DNA from: an uncultured Collinsella sp.
Lineage (GTDB): Bacteria; Actinomycetota; Coriobacteriia; Coriobacteriales; Coriobacteriaceae
Assembly (NCBI GenBank): GCA_900541885.1
Contig: UQKW01000003.1
Location: 74,640 to 138,639, forward strand
Reading direction: 5' to 3'
DNA: 64,000 nt
Shown here: in pieces, positions 49,038-59,600 of the stretch
How positions within the stretch are numbered: position 1 is the stretch's first letter
Layout of the letters: the number at the start of each line of letters is the position of its first letter
Translations under genes and position numbers: made by a program
The notes under the pieces: generated by a model
The model's database searches: none
The model's input: only the letters and a program-made list of their open reading frames with translations
Told to the model about the DNA's origin: nothing

Positions 49038-50342
49038 ATGGCCAGAACATCACTTCGGACCATTATTTGCGGCGTGCCTGCTGGAACGCTCACGCAAGAT
49101 GAGAACGGTCTTATCAGCTTTACCTACGATCATGACTATGACGGGCCAGCCCTATCGACCAACATACCCGTATCGAATCGCACATACGGACAACAGGTCA
49201 TGAATCCGTACCTGTTTGGCCTTCTACCCGACAGCGAGGACCAACGAAAAGCGATTGCCGCCGAATTCGACGTTAGGCCCAACAATCCCGTTGCGTTGCT
49301 CAGCCATATCGGACTCGACTGTCCGGGCGGCGTGCAGTTTTGTGCCGAAGAAGATACCGACGCCGTCCTGCATCGCGCTGGCGAATACCGCCCTATAGAC
49401 AACCACGAAATTGCTCTTCGTCTCAAGTCGATCAGAGATGACCGCGATGCATCGTGGATGGGTCTAGATGAAAGTTGGTCACTTGGAGGCAACCAGGGCA
49501 AGTTCGCGCTCGCGTTCATAAACGGCCGCTGGTGCGAATGCATGGGCTCCTCGCCCACGACGCATATTTTCAAAAATGGCGTTATCGGATTTAAACTCGA
49601 GGCTCTCAATGAGTTTGTCTGCATGAAAAGCGCCCAGCGCGCCGGCATCGCAACGGCAAACGTCGAATATCGTATGTTTGAGGACGAACCTGCCCTCATT
49701 GTTGAGCGCTATGACCGCGTGAAAGTCAAAGACGGAACGATCAGGCGCCTACATCAAGAAGACCTCTGTCAGGCACTTGGGGTGATGCCCGCCCAAAAGT
49801 ACACGGCAGACGGCGGCCCGACCACACGCGACATTCAAGAGCTCCTCGTAAATACGAGCCACCATCAACTTAACCTGTATCTGTTTACGCAGATACTTTT
49901 CTTTAACGCCATCATCGGCGCACCGGATGCGCACGCGAAAAACTATTCCCTGCTCCTTGGAAACGACGGCGCAGCCATGATGGCTCGTATGTACGATGTC
50001 GCGTCGGGTTTGGCGTATGAGCGCATGCGCCGCCGGGCGCGCCTTGCCATGAGCGTTGGCGGCGAAAATCGTGTGGGGCGCATCGGTCCAGGCGCCATCC
50101 GCCGATACCACGGTATGGGTGACCCCGCGTTGGAGGCGGCGCTCACCGATGCCGGGCTATCCGAGAAGTTTTGCTTTGCGACCATGATGGACCTCGCCTA
50201 CGAGGTACCCATTTGCATAGAAGAGGTCATGAACGAATACGCCGACCTGCCCGGCATGGCGGACCTGCGCGAGCATATGCTCGGCCCCGTCCGCGAAAAC
50301 TGCCAACGCACCCTCGACCTCATCAGGGCAGAAATGGACTAG
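49038..50342 (+). CDS. hipA: HipA serine/threonine kinase toxin
   Basis: 434 residues. N-terminal couple-HipA region with GLLPDSEDQR; regulatory serine region SLGGNQGKFALA (S148 equals E. coli S150); ATP-binding THIFK (175-179); catalytic IGAPDAHAKNYSLLL (D298, N302) and MYDVASGL (D320). Canonical members phosphorylate aminoacyl-tRNA synthetases (GltX in E. coli) and cause growth arrest. All key residues are intact. The GAAGGGAAATAGCCA before the ATG overlaps the hipB stop. Confidence 0.93.
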   Translation: MARTSLRTIICGVPAGTLTQDENGLISFTYDHDYDGPALSTNIPVSNRTYGQQVMNPYLFGLLPDSEDQRKAIAAEFDVRPNNPVALLSHIGLDCPGGVQFCAEEDTDAVLHRAGEYRPIDNHEIALRLKSIRDDRDASWMGLDESWSLGGNQGKFALAFINGRWCECMGSSPTTHIFKNGVIGFKLEALNEFVCMKSAQRAGIATANVEYRMFEDEPALIVERYDRVKVKDGTIRRLHQEDLCQALGVMPAQKYTADGGPTTRDIQELLVNTSHHQLNLYLFTQILFFNAIIGAPDAHAKNYSLLLGNDGAAMMARMYDVASGLAYERMRRRARLAMSVGGENRVGRIGPGAIRRYHGMGDPALEAALTDAGLSEKFCFATMMDLAYEVPICIEEVMNEYADLPGMADLREHMLGPVRENCQRTLDLIRAEMD

Positions 50343-50367
50343 GTGGCTGTAATTTCGCAATTATCAA

Positions 50368-50414
50368 ACAAAAGAGAGGGGGCACCCGTCGCAAAAGCTC
50401 GGATGCCCCCTCTC
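50368..50414 (-). terminator. Terminator between convergent pepD and hipA
   Basis: Perfect 11-base arms GAGAGGGGGCA/TGCCCCCTCTC around a 19-base loop. On the minus strand TTTTGTTTG follows, so it ends pepD; the plus side lacks a T run. Confidence 0.85.
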
Positions 50415-50469
50415 GTAATGTCATTTGCAATCCGCTAGCACGTGACTCGGACTGCTGCTAGCGCAACCT

Positions 50470-51927
50470 TTACGCGGCAAGGCGCTTGAGGACGTCGATG
50501 AGCAGCTCGTAGAAGCGCTCGGCAGAAGCGAGCTCCATGCTCTCGTCCGGGGTGTGGACATCGGAGAGCGTCGGGCCCACGGCGATGGCGTCCAGGCCGT
50601 GCAGGGCCTCGGCAAACAGGCCGCACTCAAGGCCGGCGTGAATGGACTCGATGCGCAGCTCGGAGCCAAAGAGCTCTCGATAGCTCTCGACAAAGACTTC
50701 GCGGACCGGCGAATGCTCGGCATAGCTCCAGCCGGGATACTCAAACTCAAACTTGGCGTCGAAGCCCAGGACATCGGCCAGCGTCTGCAGACGGTCCTTG
50801 AACTCGTTCTGCAGCGAGGTGATCGAAGAGCGCGGGGACAGCATAATCTTGACCTCGTCATCGGAGGTGGCGACCACGCCGATGTTGGAGGAAACCTCGA
50901 CGGAGCCGTCGGTGGCGACGTTGCGGCGAATCACGCCGTTAGGGGCAAGGCGCAGGGCGCGGATGAGGGCAAGCGCGGACTTCTGGTCCATGGCCTCAAC
51001 CTCGGCGTCGTCGGCAATCTCGACGGTGCAAGTAAAGCCGGGGTCGAAGACCTCGAGCTCGGCAGTGACGTCGGCGATGATGCCCTTTGCGATCTGGGCC
51101 GCGGCCTCGGCGGCAGCGTGGTCGACGTAGACCAGAACAGCCTTGCACTCACGGTTGATGGCGTTGTCCTTGGTGCCGCCGTTAAAGCTAACGATGGCGG
51201 GCTCGCCGGCAACCATCAGGCGGTCGATGATGCGGGCCATGATGAGGTTGCCGTTGCCGCGCTCCAGGTTGATATCGCTGCCGGAGTGGCCGCCCAGCAG
51301 GCCGGAGATGTCGAGCGTGAGGGTGCTACCGGTCTTGTGCTCGCGCGCGATCGGGCAGGTGTAGGTAACGACGACGCCGCCGGCACAGCTGACGGTGGCA
51401 ACGCCCTCTTCCTCGGAGTCAAGGTTGATCATGGTGCGGGCGCTAATCTGGGACTTGTCGAGCGTCTCGGCGCCGACCAGGCCAGTCTCCTCGTCGGTGG
51501 TGAACACGCACTCGAGGGCCGGATGGGTAATCGAATCGTCGTTGAGCACGGTAAGCATAAGCGCGACGGCAATACCGTTGTCGGCGCCCAGAGTGGTGCC
51601 GTTAGCGGTGAGGACGCCGTCCTTGACGACCAGGTCGATACCATCGGTCGTAAAGTCGTGCTCAACGGAGCCCAACTTGTCGCACACCATATCGATGTGG
51701 CCCTGCAGCATCACGGTCGGGGCATTCTCGGCACCGGCAGATGCGGGCTTGCGAATGATGACGTTGTAGACCTCGTCCTGGTACACATCGAGACCGCGCT
51801 CCTTGGCAAACGCAACCAGGAAATCGCTGATGCCCTTCTCGTTGCCAGACCCACGGGGGATCGCGCTGACCTCCTCAAAGAAATGGAACAGCTGGGCGGG
51901 CTCGTAGCCGGTAATCTTGTAGTCCAT
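50470..51927 (-). CDS. pepD: Aminoacyl-histidine dipeptidase (M20 family)
   Basis: 485 residues. Metal-binding motifs LQGHIDMV, TLGADNGIA, FTTDEETGLVGAE, LDSEEEG and LLGGHSGSDI are in the PepD order; HAGLECGLFAE closes the site. Cytosolic dipeptidase for Xaa-His and related dipeptides, as suits a peptide-fermenting anaerobe. ATG 51927 has AAGGAGG four bases upstream; the frame extends 35 codons further without similarity. Confidence 0.93.
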   Translation of the reverse strand: MDYKITGYEPAQLFHFFEEVSAIPRGSGNEKGISDFLVAFAKERGLDVYQDEVYNVIIRKPASAGAENAPTVMLQGHIDMVCDKLGSVEHDFTTDGIDLVVKDGVLTANGTTLGADNGIAVALMLTVLNDDSITHPALECVFTTDEETGLVGAETLDKSQISARTMINLDSEEEGVATVSCAGGVVVTYTCPIAREHKTGSTLTLDISGLLGGHSGSDINLERGNGNLIMARIIDRLMVAGEPAIVSFNGGTKDNAINRECKAVLVYVDHAAAEAAAQIAKGIIADVTAELEVFDPGFTCTVEIADDAEVEAMDQKSALALIRALRLAPNGVIRRNVATDGSVEVSSNIGVVATSDDEVKIMLSPRSSITSLQNEFKDRLQTLADVLGFDAKFEFEYPGWSYAEHSPVREVFVESYRELFGSELRIESIHAGLECGLFAEALHGLDAIAVGPTLSDVHTPDESMELASAERFYELLIDVLKRLAA

Positions 51928-52075
51928 GGTGCCTCCTTGGCGCAACTGGTTAGACAGTAAGACATGCGACTTGTATATTCCCAGACTTTGCGTGCATAAA
52001 CCAGTCGAAAACGCCGAGCGCCCTTGCATCATCGGCTAACGGCCGGAAGACGCCACTTTATTAAGATAAAGCATG

Positions 52076-52597
52076 TTAGACGGGCCGCGCCGAAGGGACG
52101 TTGGACCCTTCAACCAGCCTCAACGCCTGTTGAACGTTAATGCATACACCATTGGTATGTTTGATGAGATTTTTGTCCTCTGTCACGACGTAATCGGCAT
52201 CAATGCGATTGGCGACGCCCAGCATCAGGTCGTCCTCAAAGTCGTTGTGATGATACTTGAACACAAAGGAGTCGAAGACCTCGTCTGCACCGACCGGCGC
52301 GATAAGGGCGAGCTCGCGCATCTGCCGAACGCATGCCCAGGCCGTTTCGTCCGCCGCCGCAATGGCGTTATCGCTCAGCGAACCATTCTTCCTTCGGCAC
52401 TCCCTCTTAATCGCCGCCGAGACAAGATACGAGACATCTTTGACCGAAAGAGACGAGGCAAACAGGGCAATCTGCTCCGAGACATCGGCAATCTCGAATA
52501 GACGGACAACATCCGCTGTCCGGTCCGACCTTCCAGAAAAGTAATCCATCCATACGTTGGTGTCGATGAGCAACTTGAGAATGCCGCCTGCACTCAT
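52076..52597 (-). CDS. PIN-domain toxin (VapC-like ribonuclease)
   Basis: 173 residues. Acidic PIN motifs: LLIDTNVWMDYF near the N-terminus and NDFEDDLMLGVANRIDADYV with VTEDKNL near the C-terminus. The fold cleaves RNA in a metal-dependent way. ATG 52597 overlaps the antitoxin stop by four bases (ATGA). Paired with a RelB/DinJ-type antitoxin rather than a VapB. Confidence 0.88.
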   Translation of the reverse strand: MSAGGILKLLIDTNVWMDYFSGRSDRTADVVRLFEIADVSEQIALFASSLSVKDVSYLVSAAIKRECRRKNGSLSDNAIAAADETAWACVRQMRELALIAPVGADEVFDSFVFKYHHNDFEDDLMLGVANRIDADYVVTEDKNLIKHTNGVCINVQQALRLVEGSNVPSARPV

Positions 52598-52953
52598 AGC
52601 TCCACCCACTCGGGATAGCGCTCCGCCATGGCCTCCTCATAGAGGTCATCGTAGTCACCCGAGAGGTCGGGAACAGGGACGCCGTATTTGAGGCACGAAT
52701 CGCGAATGATATGGCTACCCTGTGCTGCTCTTGATTCCGCGAATCGCTGGTTCGCCTCGTCGGAGAGAATCTCTGCGCTCCCCTCCTTTGAAGGCATGCG
52801 TTCGTTGATGACCAGATATTCCCAAAGCGCCCGAACAGCCTGCGACGGCGTCATGCCGATATGGGCAAGCACGGTATCTCCCGCTTCTTTGAGCTGGCGA
52901 TCCATGCGCACGTTCATCTGAACTGGCCGCGTATCGAGTATTGACGTAGGCAT
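52594..52953 (-). CDS. RelB/DinJ-family antitoxin
   Basis: 119 residues. The N-terminal ribbon-helix-helix (VQMNVRMDRQLKEAGDTVLA, then HIGMTPSQAVRALWEYLV) is typical of RelB/DinJ. The C-terminal half (SDEANQRFAESRAAQGSHII, then DYDDLYEEAM) should wrap the toxin. AAAGGAG stands five bases before ATG 52953; the frame continues upstream without support. Confidence 0.88.
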   Translation of the reverse strand: MPTSILDTRPVQMNVRMDRQLKEAGDTVLAHIGMTPSQAVRALWEYLVINERMPSKEGSAEILSDEANQRFAESRAAQGSHIIRDSCLKYGVPVPDLSGDYDDLYEEAMAERYPEWVEL

Positions 52954-52964
52954 ATCAGCTCCTT

Positions 52965-52995
52965 TGCTATACGTATCTTTGAATTTAGTATAGCA
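52965..52995. promoter_or_regulatory. Inverted repeat and -10 box of the RelB-PIN operon
   Basis: TGCTATAC and GTATAGCA separated by 15 bases. On the minus strand TATACT (52992-52987) is a good -10. The repeat is suited to autorepression by the RHH antitoxin. Confidence 0.6.
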
Positions 52996-53019
52996 CGAAA
53001 GATATGAGCGCATTTCAAT

Positions 53020-53058
53020 GGAAATGGGGGGCGCTTCCTCATCGGAAACGCCCCCCAT
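53020..53058 (-). terminator. Terminator of clpC
   Basis: Minus strand: ATGGGGGGCGTTTCC and GGAAGCGCCCCCCAT around GATGA, then TTCCATT. The T run is weak but the stem is very strong. Confidence 0.75.
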
Positions 53059-53080
53059 CTTGCAAGGTTATGCTCAATCC

Positions 53081-55723
53081 CTACAGCGCGCCGGAACCAG
53101 CTTGCATCATGCCGCCGGGGCCCGAGGTCACGCCGCCGCTCACGGGCGCGGCGTTGCCGGTGTGCGGTACCGCCGGGGCGGTATCGCCACCAAGCGTGCC
53201 CGCCGGACGCGGTGCCGGGATCTCGCCCGTGCCGCGGCTAAAGACAAACTTGCCATCGGCCACGTCGCACAGGACGGTATCGCCCTCGCCCCACTCGCCA
53301 GCCAGCAGTTCCTCGGACAGCGGATCCTCGATGAGCTTTTGGATGGCACGACGCAGCGGACGCGCGCCGTTGGTGAGGTCGGTACCCTCCGCCACAATCT
53401 TGTCGTAGGCCGCATCGGTAAGCTTGATGTTCATGCCGTTTGCGATCAGGCGCTGGCGCAGATCGTCCACCAGCAGGTGCGCAATCTTGGTCAGGTTCTC
53501 GCCCGAGAGCTTCTGGAACACCACGATGTCGTCGATACGGTTGAGCAGCTCGGGGCGGAACAGGCGCTTGAGCTCGCCCATCGCGCGGCCGCGGATCTCA
53601 CTCGAGGTGAGGCCCTGCTCGCCGGTGGTGCCAAAGCCAACGCTCGCATCCTGCGCGATCTCGCGGGCGCCCACGTTTGACGTCATGATGATCACCGTAT
53701 TGCGGAAGTCGACCGTCTTGCCCTGGCTATCGGTCAGACGGCCCTCCTCCAACACCTGCAGCAGGATATTGAAGATGTCGGGGTGCGCCTTCTCGATCTC
53801 GTCGAACAGCACGACCGAGTACGGGTGACGGCGAACAGCCTTGGTGAGCTGGCCGCCCTCGTCGTGGCCCACATAGCCCGGGGGGCTACCGATGAGCTTG
53901 GAGACCTCGAACTCACTGCCAAACTCCGACATATCGAAGCTGATGAGCGCGTCCTTGCTGCCAAAGAGATACTCGGCAAGCGTCTTGGCGAGCTCGGTCT
54001 TGCCTGTGCCGGTGGGACCAAGGAAGATAAAGCTGCCACCGGGACGACGCGGGTCCTTGAGCGGCGAGCGGCTGCGGCGCACGGCCTTGGCGACGGCCTC
54101 GACTGCCTCATCCTGGCCGATGATGCGCGTCTTGAGCACGCTTTCGATCTGCAGCAGGCGCCGGCTCTCGCTCTCGGTGAGCGAGGAAACCGGCACGCCC
54201 GAGGTCACGGACACGATGTCGGCAATCTGGGAGACATCGATGGTGAGCGGGCTGGCGTCGAGCTCGGCCGTCCAGGCAGCCTTGGCCTCGGCGAGCTCAA
54301 TCTCGGCAGCCTTTTGCTGCTCGGTGATCTCGGCGGCCTTGTTCATGTCGTCGCTCTCGGTGGCCTCCTGCGCGGCGGCCTTAAGCTCCTCCACGCGATG
54401 CTCGGCCTCGCGCACCGGCTCGGGCGCGCGGTTGGCGGCGATGCGGGCGCGGGCGCCGGCCTCGTCAATGAGGTCGATGGCCTTATCGGGCAGGAAGCGA
54501 TCCTGGATGTAGCGGTCGGAGAGGTTCGCGGCGGCCTCGATAGCACCCTGCGTATAGCGCACATGGTGGTGCTCCTCGTAGCGCGGCTTGAGCGCGGTCA
54601 GGATCTTGACCGTGTCCTCGACGCTCGGCTCCTCGACATCGATGGTCTGGAAGCGACGCTCGAAGGCCGGGTCCTTGGTGAGGTACTTGCGGAATTCCTC
54701 GGCCGTGGTGGCGCCGATAATCTGGAAGGCACCGCGCGCGAGCACGGGCTTGAGCATGGAGCTCGCGTCGATGGAGCCCTCGGCAGAGCCGGCACCGATG
54801 ATGGTGTGCATCTCGTCAATAAACAGGATGACGTCGTCAGCTTCGGTGGCCTCCTGGATCACGTTCTTGAGGCGCTCCTCAAACTCACCGCGATACTTGG
54901 CGCCCGCAACGAGGCCCGGCAGGTCGAGCGTCCAGATGTTCTGGTTCATAAGGTTCTCGGGCACGTTGCCAGCTGCAATCTGCTGAGCCAGACCCTCGAC
55001 GATGGCCGTCTTGCCCACGCCGGGGTCGCCCAAGATAAGCGGATTGTTCTTGGTGCGACGCGAAAGGATCTCCATCATACGCTGGACTTCCTTTTCGCGA
55101 CCAATTACAGGGTCGAGCTCGCCGTCGCGCGCCTTCTGCGTAAGGTTGGTGGCGAACTGCTTAAGCGTATCGGTGCCGCTCCCCTTTTGCTGCGACGCGT
55201 CCGAGCCGCTAAAGAACGGCAGGCCCGCACCGGGACGCCCGGCACCGGCGCCGGCGAGCGGACGCTTCTTGTCCTGGTCCTTGGCGGTAAGTTTCTCGAT
55301 AGCCTTTTTGATGGAGGCGGACGACACACCCAGGCGCATGAGGATGTCCATGGCCATGCCGTTACCCTCTTCGACGATGCCAATCAGCAAGTGCTCGGTC
55401 GACACATAGGTCTGGTTGTTCTCACGCGCCACGCGGAAGGAGCGCTCCATCACGCTAATGACGAGCGGCGTAAAGGCAAGCTTGGCCGCCTCGGTCTCCT
55501 CGCTGGGCTCGGGAACCGTGGTCTGGACCTCTTTGAGAGTATCCATGATGTCATCGTAGGAGATGTCGAGCGAGCGCAGCGCCTCGGCGGCAATGCCCTC
55601 GTCCTCCTTGGCAAGCGCGAGCAGCAAGTGCTCGGTGCCCACCTTATTTGAGTGCAGATCGAGCGCCTCCTGTTTGGCCATCGACATGACCTTGCGCGCT
55701 CGATCGGTAAATCTATCTAACAT
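53081..55723 (-). CDS. clpC: ATP-dependent Clp protease ATPase subunit ClpC
   Basis: 880 residues. Double Clp-N domain (1-145), AAA module 1 with GDPGVGKTAIVEGLA and IDEMHTIIGAG, a middle UVR-like coiled region (REAEHRVEELKAAAQEATES), and AAA module 2 with GPTGTGKTELAKTLAE and FDEIEKAHPD. It unfolds proteins for ClpP. ATG 55723 has AAGGA eight bases upstream. No ctsR or mcsAB neighbours are present, so this operon is stripped down compared with Firmicutes. The C-terminal 45 residues are Pro/Gly-rich. Confidence 0.96.
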   Translation of the reverse strand: MLDRFTDRARKVMSMAKQEALDLHSNKVGTEHLLLALAKEDEGIAAEALRSLDISYDDIMDTLKEVQTTVPEPSEETEAAKLAFTPLVISVMERSFRVARENNQTYVSTEHLLIGIVEEGNGMAMDILMRLGVSSASIKKAIEKLTAKDQDKKRPLAGAGAGRPGAGLPFFSGSDASQQKGSGTDTLKQFATNLTQKARDGELDPVIGREKEVQRMMEILSRRTKNNPLILGDPGVGKTAIVEGLAQQIAAGNVPENLMNQNIWTLDLPGLVAGAKYRGEFEERLKNVIQEATEADDVILFIDEMHTIIGAGSAEGSIDASSMLKPVLARGAFQIIGATTAEEFRKYLTKDPAFERRFQTIDVEEPSVEDTVKILTALKPRYEEHHHVRYTQGAIEAAANLSDRYIQDRFLPDKAIDLIDEAGARARIAANRAPEPVREAEHRVEELKAAAQEATESDDMNKAAEITEQQKAAEIELAEAKAAWTAELDASPLTIDVSQIADIVSVTSGVPVSSLTESESRRLLQIESVLKTRIIGQDEAVEAVAKAVRRSRSPLKDPRRPGGSFIFLGPTGTGKTELAKTLAEYLFGSKDALISFDMSEFGSEFEVSKLIGSPPGYVGHDEGGQLTKAVRRHPYSVVLFDEIEKAHPDIFNILLQVLEEGRLTDSQGKTVDFRNTVIIMTSNVGAREIAQDASVGFGTTGEQGLTSSEIRGRAMGELKRLFRPELLNRIDDIVVFQKLSGENLTKIAHLLVDDLRQRLIANGMNIKLTDAAYDKIVAEGTDLTNGARPLRRAIQKLIEDPLSEELLAGEWGEGDTVLCDVADGKFVFSRGTGEIPAPRPAGTLGGDTAPAVPHTGNAAPVSGGVTSGPGGMMQAGSGAL

Positions 55724-55915
55724 GCTCGTTTCCTTACATGAGTTCATCGAAATCAAAACGCCCGCCCGTCGGCGGCGCTTTTGTCTCTTTACCCACAGGT
55801 TGTCTATGTTAACAGCTGGAGGAATATCTATAAACCCGGCTCACATGAATGCAGGTTATGACCGCATCGCGGGACTCACCGCGCGATGCGCGACAGGCGC
55901 CCCGCAAGAGAAACC

Positions 55916-56605
55916 CTAGGCGTCTTTCACCACGTCGGGACTCGTCGCACGCGATGCGCGATAGGCATCGGCCTCCTTGGAGACGCGTTCGAGCAGCTCG
56001 GATGTATCGACGCCCTCGACTTGCGCGACCGTTTCCACCGTCTGCATGGCGACCGCCCTCAGGTACGCGCACGCGCTGTCCCCCGGCTGCTCGAGGTCTA
56101 TCTCCTCGCCGCCCTCCCGGGCAAAGCCGACCGCCATCACAAAGCCCATGATGCCCGAGACCAGAAAGCCCACCGCAAAGCTCGAATCTGCCTTGAGCTC
56201 TTCTCCGTCGGGGTGGACGATCTCTCTCACGCGGTCGATGATGATCGTATGGATGCCCTGCACGACCTGCTCGGCGGCACCCGCCCTCATGGTGATGACG
56301 ATGCGCTGCAGCAGGCAGCGGACGTCGCGCCGGTCGAACGCCGAAAGGTCGCCCTCGCTCGAAAAATGCCAGAGGGCATCGGTGATGAGCTCGTTATCCT
56401 GCAGCAGCTGGGCTATGGCGATGGCGACGAGTTCATCGAAATCGTGAAAATAGTAGTAAAACGTTCCGCGATTGCACTGGGCGGCGCGGGTCACCTCGCC
56501 AACCGACAGCTCGAAGATGCTGTTGTTCTCGATGAGCTCCCAAAACGCCTCGATGATACGGGTGCGTGCATCGGGCGCATCGGCGTCCTTACGCGGTCTC
56601 GCCAT
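55916..56605 (-). CDS. TetR-family regulator
   Basis: 229 residues. N-terminal HTH: RTRIIEAFWELIENNSIFEL, GEVTRAAQCNRGTFYYYFHD. The rest is helical with a possible ligand pocket (SSFAVGFLVSGIMGFVMAVG). Its start lies inside the last codons of the giant gene upstream (17-base overlap), and GTGAGGCGC precedes ATG 56605, so both are one operon. It is the natural candidate to bind the perfect palindrome before that operon (61078-61098). Confidence 0.9.
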   Translation of the reverse strand: MARPRKDADAPDARTRIIEAFWELIENNSIFELSVGEVTRAAQCNRGTFYYYFHDFDELVAIAIAQLLQDNELITDALWHFSSEGDLSAFDRRDVRCLLQRIVITMRAGAAEQVVQGIHTIIIDRVREIVHPDGEELKADSSFAVGFLVSGIMGFVMAVGFAREGGEEIDLEQPGDSACAYLRAVAMQTVETVAQVEGVDTSELLERVSKEADAYRASRATSPDVVKDA

Positions 56606-59600
56606 GCGCCTCACCGCACCCCTGCGCCTTGGCGTTCATGATGAGCATCTGAAGACGGTTCTCCACGTTGGCGAAGCTCACGTCGGGATCGTAGTCGAGC
56701 GGCAGGAACTGCGCCGTGGGATACTGCTCCTTGAGCGCATGGATGAGCCCGCGCCCCACGACATGGTTGGGCAGACACCCGAACGGCTGCAGGATCACGA
56801 AGTTGCGGCAGCCGCGCTTGGCGTGCTCGAGAATCTCCGCCGGAATCAGCACGCCCTCGCCCGCATCGAACGTATGGTGCAGGATCTTATCGCTCGCGCG
56901 CACGAGCTCGGGCATGCGCGTCGGCGGCTCGTAGAGCGGGCTCGCCGCGCCCAGGCGGTCGCAACGGTCGTGCGCGAGCTCGAACAGGTTGTCCGCCGTG
57001 GCGTACCAGGCCTTTTCGGGCAGCGACAGGTCGACGTGGAACTCGCGCGACTGCGCATGCTTGTAGAAATAGGTCTTGCGGATCACGTCGGTCATGCGCG
57101 CCTCGATGACCTCGAGCCCGTTGTCCTCGAGGTAGCGCTCGATCTCGTGGTTGGCGCCGAGATGGAAATTGAGCAGGTACTCGCCCACGATGAGAACGGT
57201 CGGATGCGGGTTCGAGCGGTCGTACGGAACGGCGTCCATGATCGCAAGCGCGCGTTTGAAGCCCGTCGCCTGGCCTCTCAGCCCGGAGCGCTCCATGCCC
57301 TCGATAACCTCATCGAGCGCGCGGTCGAACGCAGCGTCCGCCGCGCCCTTCTCGAGCTCGTAGGGACGGATGCGCCTAAGCATGGCCTCGAGGGCATCGA
57401 TCATGGGAAGACCGTAGGCGATCTGGATGCTCGGGCCAAGGCCGAGCTTGAAGCCCGGATGCGCATTGTGGGCATCGACGTCGTCGTTGGTGAGCACCGG
57501 GACATAGTCGTATCCCGCGTCGTCGAGCGCGCGGCGCAGCAGGGACATGTAGTGCGTCAGGCGGCAGTCGCCGATATACTTGCCAGTCACCACGGCGACG
57601 TCGTGCGGGTCGTACTTACCGCTCTCGAGTGCCGCGAGCGCCTCGCCGATCACGATTTGCGCGGGGAAGCAGATGTCGTTGTGCACATAGCGTTTGCCCA
57701 GGCGGATGGCATCCTCGCGCCCGATATCAAGGGCCTCGGCGCGCACGCCCTGATTGCGCATCGCCGCGGTCATGAGCCTGCAGAACGCATGGGAGGTGTT
57801 GGGGACCAGCGCGATCTTGTCGTGCCGGTCGCGCTTGGTGTACTTGACCTTATACGGGTCGTCGAGCGGATGGACCGCGTGCACCCGGGCGCCCTCGGCA
57901 CGCTCCTCCGCGCGACGACGGTTGACCGACTCGATAAACGAACGCACGCGAATGCCCATGGGACCGGCGACGTCGCTCTCATCGAGCTTGATCATCATCG
58001 GAACCTTGGAGCCCATCTCGCCCATCATGCGCGCGATCTCGTCGGTGAGATACGCATCGTGGCCGCAGCCGAAGCTGCCCATCTGCACGAGCTCGAGCTC
58101 GGGCGTCGATGCGACGATGACCGCGCACGACAGCATGCGCGCATGATAGTTGTTCACGATGTCGATGCGGCTGTTGGAAAGATCGACGTTGCAGACCCCC
58201 GGCACCGCATCGGGCGTCAGCACGGGGATGCCGCGCTCAGAGAAGAGCTTGGGCAGCCCGTGGTTGACCAGCGGGTCGTTGTGGTACGGGCGCGAAGCGA
58301 TCACCACCGCGTAGCCGCCGTCCTCGTGCACGTTCTCGAGCACCTGCCTGCCGCGCAGCTGCAGCTGGTTCTCAAACGTCTCCTGCGCGCGGTCCGCCTG
58401 CTCGGTCGCCTTGGCAACCAGGTCGGCATCGATATCGAAGGTCTCCTTGCACCACGCCTTGAGCTGGCGGTTTCGGTCGCCCTCGTCGTACCAGTGGAAC
58501 AGCGGCGTATCGAACGGAACGCCGAAACGCTCCTCCGGGTTATCGGAATTGCGCATCACGTAGGGGTATCCCTTTACGACGGCGCACATCCACTCGCTGG
58601 TAGAGGCGGTGTTTTCGGTGGGCACCGTCGTGATGATGGGCATGAAGATGCGGTCGACGCCGGCGTCGACGAGATTGCGGATGTGCCCGTGGACGAACTT
58701 GGCCGGGAAGCACACGGTGTCGGATGTGACGTGCGCCAGACCGCGCTCGTACATCGCCTTGGTGCTACGTCCCGAGACGCGCACCTTAAAGCCGAGCGTG
58801 CTGAAGAACGTCGACCAGAACGGCATGGTGTCCCAGAACTCGAGCACACGGGGAATGCCGATCGTGACATCGCGCCCCCCGCTGACGGGAACCGTGGGGT
58901 ACGACTCGAACAGCAGCTTCTCGCGGTCGACAAAGAGATTGGGGGCAGCCGCGGTCCGGTCGCGCCCCGTGCCGGGTGCCTGTGCCTCGCAAGCACCCTG
59001 CGGACGCAGCTCCTCCGCCGCGGGAACCTCGCGCACGAGCTCATCCCATGAGATGGCGCCGCCGCGCGGGCAGCGATTGCCCGTGACGTAAAGCGAGCCG
59101 TCGCCAAATGCCACGACCGCGCGCTGGCAGCGGTTGTTGCACCGACGGCAGGTAACGCCGCCGAACTCGCGATGCTCGAAGCGCTCCACGGCATCGAGCC
59201 CGATAAACGACGTGCCGGCGTCGCCCTTGCGGCATTCCTCGCGCGCGAGCAGGGCGATACCGATAGCGCCCATCAGCCCCGGGTGGGGCGCACGCGTGAC
59301 GGGTTTGCCCAGATACTGCTCGAATGCGCGCAGCACCGCGTCGTTTCGGAACGTGCCGCCCTGGACGACGACTTTGTCGCCCAGACGGTTGAGATTTGAA
59401 ACGCGAATGACCTTGGTGAACACGTTCTCGATAATCGAACGGCAGAGACCGGCCATGATGTCGCCCGGACCCTTACCGCGCCGCTGCTCGGAAACGACGC
59501 TGCTGTTCATGAACACCGTGCAGCGGCTGCCGAGAACGGCGGGGGCTTTGGACGAAAATGCCTCGGTCGCGATATCCTCAACGGCTATTCCGAGGTTTTT

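Noticed and set aside
56472..59051. An 859-codon open frame opposite the giant activase-like gene
   Set aside because: Another shadow of a high-GC gene whose true strand carries clear activase motifs.
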